From positions 1,997,022-2,061,021 of the forward strand of contig OY282376.1 in NCBI GenBank assembly GCA_958295845.1: a stretch of DNA of 64,000 bases, read 5' to 3'. Source of the stretch: Caldilineaceae bacterium (GTDB lineage: Bacteria > Chloroflexota > Anaerolineae > Caldilineales > Caldilineaceae). The notes below the pieces were generated by a model that saw only the letters and a program-made list of their open reading frames with translations, was not told the DNA's origin and made no database searches. Positions 58,064 to 64,000 of the stretch are shown here, piece after piece (the stretch's first letter is position 1; each line of letters opens with the position of its first letter). The position numbers and the translations under genes were made by a program.

Positions 58064-59242
58064 TCACGCTGTACCGGCCGCGAACGCTTCAATCGCTCCA
58101 AACAGGCACTCCAGGTCAGAAGGCCACACCTCGCCCATATGCCCGATGCGGAAAGCTTTCCCCTTGTAAGGGCCATACCCGTCGGCGATCTGCATCGCCC
58201 GCGCTCCCAGGTACCGGTTGAGCGCGCCAACATCCAGTCCTCTGCTATTCTCGACTGTCGTCACCGTGTCCGACTCGTAACCGCGTTCAGCCATCAGTCC
58301 GAAACCATTCGCCTTGGCCCATTCGCGGCTCATCTGCCCGCAATAGGCGTGACGGGCATAGCGCGCCTCCAACCCCTCTGCGAAAATCCGGTCGAGCTGG
58401 ACGCCGAGAGCCCGCAGCAGGGAGATGGCCGGCGTGGCCGGAGTCGTGCTCCGCTGGCGGTACTTCTCAAGCTGCAGAAGATCGAAATACCAGCCGCGAT
58501 TGGAAACCGTCCCTGCACGCTCCATCAAACGGTCACTGACCGCCGCGAACGCCAGCCCCGGCGGCACTGCCAGCGCCTTCTGCGACGAAGTCAGCAGCAT
58601 GTCTAGTCCCCACTCGTCAAAAGGCAGCTTCACCCCGCTGAACGACGAAACCGCATCCACCAGGATCAACGTGTCCTGGCTGACTCGCCGCACACATTCG
58701 GCGATGGCGTCAACCGGGCTCGCCGCGCCCGTGCTCGTCTCATTATGGACGACCGTGATCGCGTCCACGGGACCATCGGCAAGAGCCGCCCGCAGCGCCT
58801 CCTCAACCAGCTCCGGCTTCACCGCCGTACACCACGGCGCATCCACCGCAATCGCCTCCTTGCCGCACCCGACCGAAACATCGTGCCATCGTTGGCTGAA
58901 AGCCCCGTTCACAAAATTGACCACCCGCCCGCCGACAGCGTTCAGAACAGCCGCCTCCTGCAAGCCCGTACCTGACGCCGCCACTGTGAAGACCCGTGCC
59001 TCCGTATGGTACAGCTCCTGCAGTTGCTCGCTGCACTTCCTGAAAAGAGACTCCAATTCATCGCTGCGATGACCGATCATCGGCATATTCTGTGCAGCCA
59101 GCGTTGCCGGATGCACGTCAGTCGGGCCCGGCACAAACAGCCTCTGTGGAGGCTTGTCCGCCGGCGTCACAAAACTGTCCCTCTCCAACGCATCCCTTGC
59201 CAGGCTGTCAGTCGTCTCTGAACTCTGAACAGTCGCAGTCAT
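58064..59242 (-). CDS. Class V aminotransferase (alanine-glyoxylate/serine-pyruvate type)
   Basis: A 392-aa PLP enzyme. The family signature near the N-terminus is FVPGPTDVHPATL, the ligand region is ASGTGLQEAAV, LVDAVSSFSG carries the PLP-binding Asp, and the Schiff-base Lys lies in TSSQKALAVPPGLAF. Members transfer amino groups from alanine or serine to glyoxylate and can serve in photorespiration-like C2 metabolism or phosphonate use. It is followed 108 bases later by rsmI, with no obvious link. The first 30 residues look unconserved; the true start may be downstream. Confidence 0.88.
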   Translation of the reverse strand: MTATVQSSETTDSLARDALERDSFVTPADKPPQRLFVPGPTDVHPATLAAQNMPMIGHRSDELESLFRKCSEQLQELYHTEARVFTVAASGTGLQEAAVLNAVGGRVVNFVNGAFSQRWHDVSVGCGKEAIAVDAPWCTAVKPELVEEALRAALADGPVDAITVVHNETSTGAASPVDAIAECVRRVSQDTLILVDAVSSFSGVKLPFDEWGLDMLLTSSQKALAVPPGLAFAAVSDRLMERAGTVSNRGWYFDLLQLEKYRQRSTTPATPAISLLRALGVQLDRIFAEGLEARYARHAYCGQMSREWAKANGFGLMAERGYESDTVTTVENSRGLDVGALNRYLGARAMQIADGYGPYKGKAFRIGHMGEVWPSDLECLFGAIEAFAAGTA

Positions 59243-59296
59243 CTATTTCCGTTTCCTCTATGTGAGTGATCCAACCAGACCGGGCTGAGACTTACC

Positions 59297-59968
59297 TTAC
59301 GCCTCCACCGGTTCCACGCAGCCCGGCTCGTCATTGCGCGGGTTATTCACAATCCGGCTCACCGCCACCGCCGCCATCTCCGCGCCGCCGTACGGCCGCA
59401 TCAGATGCAGCAGCGAATCCGCCTTCTGCACGCTCGCATCGAGCCACTCGTCGTAATCCTGCCGGTCGAGAATCACCGGCATGCGATGATGCAGCGGCGC
59501 CATGAACTCGTTCGCATCCGTCGTCAGCAGAGTGCACGACTCGATCACCGAACCGTCCTGCTCCCAGTGTTCCCAAAGCCCCGCAATGCCAAAAATCTCG
59601 CCCGACGCCAGACCGATCAGATACGGCTGCTTGCCGTCCTTCACCTTCTTCCACTCGTAAAATCCATCCGCCGGCACAATGCAGCGCCGGTACTTGTAAG
59701 CCGCACGAAAAGACGGCTTCTCCGCCGCCGTCTCCGAACGCGCATTGATCATCCGGCTCCCAATCTTCGGGTCCTTCGCCCAAAAGGGAATCAACCCCCA
59801 ATTCAGATAGGTCGCCTCCCGCATCCCGCCATGCGGATTCGTCCGTACCGTCAGCACGGGTTGGGTCGGCGCAATGTTGTACCTCGGCCCCGTCTCCGGA
59901 GCAGAATCCAGCTCAAACAACATCTGCAAATTCTGCGGCGAAGCCCGCAACACAAATCGACCGCACAT
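59297..59968 (-). CDS. Abasic-site protein YedK/HMCES (SRAP) family
   Basis: A 223-aa SRAP-domain protein. The second residue is the invariant Cys2 (MCGRFVLRA), which becomes the N-terminus after Met removal and crosslinks to abasic sites in single-stranded DNA. Other marks are RYNIAPTQPV, NWGLIPFWAKDPKIGSRMIN, ARSETAAEKPSFR, ADGFYEWKK and the conserved His of PLHHRMPVIL. The family shields abasic sites during replication. It lies upstream of the aminotransferase and is divergent from the phosphoesterase genes across an intergenic stretch carrying repeat copy C. Confidence 0.95.
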   Translation of the reverse strand: MCGRFVLRASPQNLQMLFELDSAPETGPRYNIAPTQPVLTVRTNPHGGMREATYLNWGLIPFWAKDPKIGSRMINARSETAAEKPSFRAAYKYRRCIVPADGFYEWKKVKDGKQPYLIGLASGEIFGIAGLWEHWEQDGSVIESCTLLTTDANEFMAPLHHRMPVILDRQDYDEWLDASVQKADSLLHLMRPYGGAEMAAVAVSRIVNNPRNDEPGCVEPVEA

Positions 59969-60116
59969 CTCCCCCTCCCATGATAATCAAGCCACACGGT
60001 ATTCCCGCCAAAATATTAGCCGATCTTAGCCACTGCCCCCCAGCTTGTCAACTAATCACCCCCCCAATCGCGCCCCCACACGCACCTCCCATCCTCAAGC
60101 CAACCCTCCCTCCCCA

Positions 60117-60159
60117 CTGACAACTGACAACTGACAACTGACCACCGACCACTGCAGTT
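60117..60159. repeat. Five-unit heptamer array ending in CTGCAGTT
   Basis: CTGACAA x3, CTGACCA, CCGACCA (60117-60151) followed by CTGCAGTT (60152-60159), then directly the folded repeat copy C. Same plan as the array at 9448. Confidence 0.85.
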
Positions 60160-60161
60160 TT

Positions 60162-60275
60162 GGGCGTTCGGGCCTTCGGCCCTCTCTTGTGCAGGGGCTG
60201 CGCCCCCGCAACGCCCCGCCCTTACTCGCCACCGTGCTGATTCTTCCCCAGCATTGCGTCTAGCCAACAGTGTCT
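60162..60275. repeat. Intergenic folded repeat, copy C
   Basis: Core 60162-60216 (55 nt), apparently identical to copy B through the two hairpins (GGGCC-TTC-GGCCC at 60170-60182 and GGGGC-TGC-GCCCC at 60194-60206) and the outer arms GGGCGTT/AACGCCC. The tail ends CTAGCCAACAGTGTCT, like copy B. It lies between divergent genes. Confidence 0.9.
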
Positions 60276-60324
60276 CCACCCCCTATACAGTCTCAACTCC
60301 CTATTCCCTATCTCCAGCCCCTGA

Positions 60325-60379
60325 CCCCTGCAGTTCCCCTGCAGTTCCCCCGCCGTTTCCCTGCAGTTCCCCCGCAGTT
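60325..60379. repeat. 11-base array CCCCTGCAGTT
   Basis: CCCCTGCAGTT (60325-60335) repeats directly at 60336-60346 and then with small changes (CCCCCGCCGTTT, CCCTGCAGTT, CCCCCGCAGTT). It grows out of the GCAGTT end of a heptamer array (60290-60335), so the two repeat types appear linked. Confidence 0.75.
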
Positions 60380-60479
60380 CCCCGATTTCCCCACCCCCTC
60401 CGTTTGACGGTTCTCCCTCCACCGGGTAGCATAGCGGGCAGTGTGCCGCAGACAATCTCCTGCGAAAAACTCGAAGCCC

Positions 60480-61517
60480 ATGCGACTGGCCGTCCTCGCC
60501 GACATCCACGGAAACCTGCCCGCGCTGCAAGCCGTCCTGACCGAACTTGAGACGCTTCAGCCCGACTTCGTCGTCCTCGACGGCGATCTCATCAACCCCA
60601 TGCCCTTCAACAACGGCGTAGTTGACGTGGTCCGCGCCTCCGACTGGGCCGTCGTACGCGGCAATCACGAATTTTACCTGCTCGACTTCGGCACCGACCG
60701 CGCCCCGCAGGGAGCCGACGACTCGGAACGCTGGGGCAGTCTTCACTGGCTTGTCCAACGCGTAGGCAAAGTGCAGGCCAACTACCTTGCCGCGCTCCCC
60801 GACGAACTAAAACTGCAATTCCCCGGCGCTCAGCCAATCCGAGTCGCGCACGGCGTGCCCGGACGCAATCGCGTCGGGTTCTACCAGGACATGCCAGCCG
60901 AGAAAATCATCCCGCAAATCGACCCCATCGAAGAACCCAACATCATCTCTGCCCATACCCACGTACAGGTAGACAGGCTACTATCCAGGCCCGATCCCGC
61001 CGATCCGATGACCGACCCACACGACAGTGACGCCCTTTTCAGAGAAGGCAGCAAAGCGCGTCCTTCGGAGCCCGAAGGCGCAAGCACACGGTCGCAGTCA
61101 GACACCGGCCGAGACAACTGTCGCCACTGGCACCTGATGAATCCCGGCAGTATCGGTCTCCCTCTTAACGGCGACACCGCCGCCCAGTTCGCCATCATGC
61201 AATCCGTACCAGAATCCGAGCAACAGGGCGGCTGGCAAGTGCAGCACCACCGTGTCCCCTACGACCGCCGCCCCGTCCTCGAGGCCTTCTCCACCGAAGG
61301 ACTTCTCGAGGCCGGCGGCGTAATCGCCCAGCTGTTTTACTGGGAGCTGGTCACTGCCGAACCCGAGATCATCAACTACTTCCGCTGGTGCTGGGCCAAC
61401 GGACATGACCCTGATGCCGAAGACATCCGGCACTCCTTTATCGCCTACGGCCAGGCGACCGGTCGCGAGCGCTACGTGGACGAACGCGACCCGCTGAAGA
61501 AGGCGCAGTCCACATGA
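60480..61517 (+). CDS. Calcineurin-type metallophosphoesterase with an insertion
   Basis: A 345-aa phosphoesterase. The two-metal site is visible: LADIHGN, VLDGDLIN, RGNHEF and the later SAHTHVQ. Compared with the next gene, the loop between HTH and NPGS is about 30 residues longer and very polar (around DPADPMTDPHDSDAL), and its DNA contains a GC-rich palindrome (61058-61081). It belongs to the YfcE/MJ0936-like group acting on phosphodiesters or protein phosphates; the substrate is unknown. ATG 60480 is chosen because the longer frame reads repeat sequence. The stop overlaps the next gene's ATG by 4 bases. Confidence 0.88.
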   Translation: MRLAVLADIHGNLPALQAVLTELETLQPDFVVLDGDLINPMPFNNGVVDVVRASDWAVVRGNHEFYLLDFGTDRAPQGADDSERWGSLHWLVQRVGKVQANYLAALPDELKLQFPGAQPIRVAHGVPGRNRVGFYQDMPAEKIIPQIDPIEEPNIISAHTHVQVDRLLSRPDPADPMTDPHDSDALFREGSKARPSEPEGASTRSQSDTGRDNCRHWHLMNPGSIGLPLNGDTAAQFAIMQSVPESEQQGGWQVQHHRVPYDRRPVLEAFSTEGLLEAGGVIAQLFYWELVTAEPEIINYFRWCWANGHDPDAEDIRHSFIAYGQATGRERYVDERDPLKKAQST

Positions 61518-62431
61518 GTCGCCCTATTCGCCTCGCATTCCTTGGCGACATTCACGGCAACCTGCCGGCACTGGAAGCTGTGCTTGATGAAATAGACAAA
61601 CAGACCCCCGACGCCGTCTTTCTGCTCGGTGATCTGCTAAACAGATGCCCCTGGACCCTCGATGTAGTCGACGTGCTGCGTCAGCGAGATTGGCCCTCCG
61701 TCCAGGGCAATCACGATCTGGTTCTCGCCAATCTCAATACCCCCGAGGGACCGCCCACGTTCAACGACAAAAACCGTTTTCCCAATATCCACTGGACATG
61801 GGAGCAGATGCGACCACACGATCTGTGTTACCTTCGCCATCTACCCCACGACCTGCTCATTGAGATCCAAGGCGCGCCGTCTCTTCGACTATTCCACGGC
61901 CTTCCCGACAACCCCTTTGCCGGTATCGTCCCGGATGCTGATGAAGAATCGGTCTCCAGCCAAATCGCGGTCTACGACGAGTCCGTACTAATCTGCGGAC
62001 ACACCCACCAGCCCATGGACCGCACCATCACCGCGCAGTCTTCAGAGCACAACGGTGGCTCGTATCCATGCAAGCAACGAATATTGAACCCCGGCAGTGT
62101 CGGCATGCCCTACAATGGCGATCCCCGCGCCCACTATCTCCTGCTGGACCTTGTTAAGGAAGACGGCAAATTGGGCTGGCAACCCCAGTTTCGAAGATTG
62201 GACTATGACTTTGATCGCGTCGCCAGCGCGTTCCGCTCCAGCGGACTTCTGGAATCCAGCGGGGCAATCGCCGCATTAAATCTGCGTACCATCAAAGACG
62301 GCCAGCCCTGGGCCAGCGACTACCAGCAGTGGGTGCGCAACCAACCCCATGCTGTGCGCAGCGACCCCGAAAACGCAGTCGAAATGTACCTGAAGTCCCA
62401 CGGCCCCAGCCAGTGGGCATTCCTCGGCTGA
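61514..62431 (+). CDS. Calcineurin-type metallophosphoesterase (second, paralogous)
   Basis: A 305-aa phosphoesterase related to the previous one. Metal motifs are LGDIHGN, LLGDLLN, QGNHDLV and CGHTHQP, with the NPGSVGMPYNGDPRAHY end shared. It overlaps the first gene by ATGA, so the two are translated together, perhaps as a hetero-oligomer or for two related substrates. The partner reaction is unknown. Confidence 0.9.
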   Translation: MSRPIRLAFLGDIHGNLPALEAVLDEIDKQTPDAVFLLGDLLNRCPWTLDVVDVLRQRDWPSVQGNHDLVLANLNTPEGPPTFNDKNRFPNIHWTWEQMRPHDLCYLRHLPHDLLIEIQGAPSLRLFHGLPDNPFAGIVPDADEESVSSQIAVYDESVLICGHTHQPMDRTITAQSSEHNGGSYPCKQRILNPGSVGMPYNGDPRAHYLLLDLVKEDGKLGWQPQFRRLDYDFDRVASAFRSSGLLESSGAIAALNLRTIKDGQPWASDYQQWVRNQPHAVRSDPENAVEMYLKSHGPSQWAFLG

Positions 62432-62454
62432 ACTTCCCATTTGCCACAACAACT

Positions 62455-62485
62455 TTGAGCAATGTCGCCGCAAACAACCTATAAT
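62455..62485 (+). promoter_or_regulatory. Candidate promoter of the class V aminotransferase
   Basis: A perfect TATAAT (62480-62485) about 50 bases before the start. A TTGAGC at 62455-62460 gives a 19-base spacer, which is long. Moderate support. Confidence 0.4.
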
Positions 62486-62534
62486 TGTCTGAGGCGCCCC
62501 TTACACCTACCGGTCATACAAACGAGAAAAGAGA

Positions 62535-63704
62535 ATGTCACCAAATCTAACAGAAGTAAGAAACGAACTCCCCGCCGTCCAGGCCTCGGCATACCTCAAC
62601 ACAGGCAGCTACGGCCCTCTCAGTCGCGCCGCGGCAACGGCCGTCGAGGAAGAAAACCGGCAGCAGTTTGAAGCCGGTCGCCTGACAAGCATGGGCGAAT
62701 CCGGCCAGTCGATTCCAGCCTCACTGCGCGCTGCCTTTGCCAGAGTTTTCGGGTGCGAGGCTGCTGAAGTCGCGCTCACCCATCACACAACCGATGGCAT
62801 GAACATCGCAACCTGGGGCGTTCAATACCGTCCAGGAGACGAGATCGTCACCAACACCTGGGAGCATCCCGGCGGGATCCTTCCCGTCTTCGCCGCCGCC
62901 AGACGCTTCGACCTCAAGGTGCGCATGGTGCCGCTCGAAAAAGACGACGACGAAAAGACCATCCTCGCCAAGTTCGACCGCGTCATCGGCCCCAGGACCA
63001 AACTGGTTTCCGTCGCCCACGTCTCATGGAAAACCGGAACAATCCTGCCCATCGACAGCCTCGCCGATCTGGTTCACCGCCACGACGGCCTGCTCGCCGT
63101 CGATGGGGCCCAGTCCGGCGGCGCTATGCGTCTGGATATGGCTTCGTCTGGGGCCGACTTCTACGCCATTCCCGGCCAGAAGTGGCTCTGCGGGCCCGAG
63201 GGCATCGGCGCTCTATACGTAGACAAAGAGCGAACTGGAGACCTGCTGCAGACCTACGTCGGCTACCCCAGCCTGCGCGACGGCGGAGCCTACGACGAGA
63301 CCGGCATCTTCCTGCCGCCCGAAGGCGCCAAACGCTACGAGGTCGGCACAACCTATCGTCCCGCCATGGCCGGTATGTGGAGCGGTATGCAATGGCTGGA
63401 GGAGCTGGGCCTGGATTGGGTTTACGAACGCACGCAGAAAATGACCAAGCTCACCCGTGAGGCCCTCGCCTCCATACCCACCGTCCGTCTGGTCCATACG
63501 CCCACATACGCCGGATTGACCAGCTTCACAGTCGATAATATCTCACCGTCAGCGGCCGTCGAGCGTCTTGCCGAGGCCGGCGTACTCATCCGTTCGGTGC
63601 CCAATCCGGACCTGATCAGGGTCTCCTCCCACTTCTTCAACAACGAGGAAGACATCGAAAGACTGCGGGCAGGTATCGAAGGTCTGAACGGTAGAGGAGA
63701 CTGA
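62535..63704 (+). CDS. Class V aminotransferase / cysteine desulfurase-like PLP enzyme
   Basis: A 389-aa PLP enzyme. N-terminal SAYLNTGSYGPLS matches the isopenicillin-N epimerase/CsdB-like group, with VALTHHTTDGMN contacting PLP, LLAVDGAQSGG carrying the PLP Asp, and the Schiff-base Lys in IPGQKWLCGPEG. The desulfurase-specific Cys loop is not evident, so an epimerase, lyase or kynureninase-like function is as possible as desulfurase. The start at ATG 62535 follows AAAAGAGA. It stands alone downstream of the phosphoesterases. Confidence 0.88.
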   Translation: MSPNLTEVRNELPAVQASAYLNTGSYGPLSRAAATAVEEENRQQFEAGRLTSMGESGQSIPASLRAAFARVFGCEAAEVALTHHTTDGMNIATWGVQYRPGDEIVTNTWEHPGGILPVFAAARRFDLKVRMVPLEKDDDEKTILAKFDRVIGPRTKLVSVAHVSWKTGTILPIDSLADLVHRHDGLLAVDGAQSGGAMRLDMASSGADFYAIPGQKWLCGPEGIGALYVDKERTGDLLQTYVGYPSLRDGGAYDETGIFLPPEGAKRYEVGTTYRPAMAGMWSGMQWLEELGLDWVYERTQKMTKLTREALASIPTVRLVHTPTYAGLTSFTVDNISPSAAVERLAEAGVLIRSVPNPDLIRVSSHFFNNEEDIERLRAGIEGLNGRGD

Positions 63705-63748
63705 CTGAGCTTGTAAATTCTTGGTCCTCTATACAAAACGCCTGGCGG

Positions 63749-64000
63749 TCACGACAACAGGTCCACCGCCGCCAGTTGATCTCGCAGATGTGCGCGGGCG
63801 CGGCTCAACCTCGACTTGACCGTGCCCCGCGGCAGGCCCAGATGCGCCGCAGCCTCGCCGTAATCGTAGCCGTGAACATCCACCAGCACGACCACATCCC
63901 GGTACCAAGAAGGCAGCCCACCGATCATGCGGCCTAGAACCGCCAGCTGCTCCCGCCGCAGCGCATATCGCTCAGGGTTCTGTTCGCAGCGCCTTTCCGT
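63749..64000 (-). CDS. ECF-type RNA polymerase sigma factor, C-terminal part (cut by window edge)
   Basis: On the - strand an open frame enters from beyond base 64000 and stops at TGA 63749-63751, giving 84 codons. The final 50 residues are a classical sigma region 4 helix-turn-helix: LPSWYRDVVVLVDVHGYDY, then EAAAHLGLPRGTVKSRLSRA and RAHLRDQL. This is the -35-recognising part of sigma-70-family ECF factors. The N-terminal region 2 and any anti-sigma gene lie outside the window. Confidence 0.9.
   Translation of the reverse strand, partial: TERRCEQNPERYALRREQLAVLGRMIGGLPSWYRDVVVLVDVHGYDYGEAAAHLGLPRGTVKSRLSRARAHLRDQLAAVDLLS

Larger units (their letters stand above)
59969..60479. other. Intergenic region rich in repeats, no gene seen
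   Basis: About 510 bases between the divergent SRAP and phosphoesterase genes. Almost half is repeat: a five-unit heptamer array, folded repeat copy C, then C-rich heptamers and an 11-base array. Antisense frames here are read-throughs of repeats and not genes. Confidence 0.7.

Noticed and set aside
60052..60279. 75-residue - strand frame in the repeat-rich gap
   Set aside because: It reads the heptamer array (SVVSCQLSV) and the folded repeat; an artefact of repeats.

Overview
This 64 kb window is chromosomal, GC-rich and densely coding. It holds 51 protein genes (39 on the + strand, 12 on the - strand, two of them cut by the window edges) and one tRNA. I found no phage, insertion sequence, CRISPR array or rRNA. 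The gene content suggests a bacterium of the Chloroflexota (Caldilinea/Anaerolinea-like): lipoprotein sugar-ABC binding proteins with twin-arginine leaders, several phytanoyl-CoA-dioxygenase (PhyH) family enzymes, a sulfatase, a b6-type cytochrome b operon with Rieske proteins, a CarD-like regulator, and a T-box in front of valS. The phylum is an inference from gene content only; no marker gene was compared.

Layout. 1-3.3 kb (-): low-molecular-weight phosphatase (cut), SAM methyltransferase, and a 759-aa double-domain phosphofructokinase. 3.7-5.9 kb (+): divergent metallo-beta-lactamase-fold protein and a membrane TPR protein, then tRNA-Arg(TCT) and a bidirectional terminator. 6.3-8.2 kb (-): ThuA-like protein and Gfo/Idh/MocA oxidoreductase. 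8.7-21.6 kb (+): housekeeping genes (Maf, RsgA, UvrD/PcrA helicase, an AI-2E transporter fused to mannose-6-phosphate isomerase, nitroreductase, hydantoinase-like amidohydrolase, AlkA-type glycosylase, CarD-like regulator, DppA-like peptidase, RmlD-like SDR). 22.4-29.6 kb (+): PhyH, sulfatase, a three-gene ABC importer and a NanA/DapA-family lyase, probably a catabolic island. 29.8-32.4 kb: pyrimidine genes pyrF-pyrE (fused) and pyrD. 32.4-41 kb: queA (-), penicillin-acylase-like hydrolase, rarD, and valS behind a strong promoter and T-box. 41-45.5 kb: an electron-transfer operon (Rieske, Rieske-like with altered ligands, cytochrome b, diheme cytochrome c) behind a strong promoter. 46.5-53 kb: a second ABC importer with three tandem PhyH-family paralogues. 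53-64 kb: GNAT and DinB (-), EamA transporter (+), RsmI, aminotransferase and HMCES/YedK (-), two overlapping metallophosphoesterases and a class V aminotransferase (+), and the end of an ECF sigma factor (-).

The most unusual items are: (1) a Rieske-fold protein whose cluster ligands have become three Cys and one His, beside a normal Rieske; (2) the transporter/mannose-6-phosphate isomerase fusion; (3) the ABC plus triple-dioxygenase island; (4) a three-copy, 55-nt intergenic element with a conserved cloverleaf-like fold, associated with heptamer arrays that end in a GCAGTT motif; (5) the valS T-box, whose obvious specifier triplet is not a valine codon; (6) a marked strand-dependent base composition (+ strand C-rich) that suggests most genes here lie on the lagging strand.
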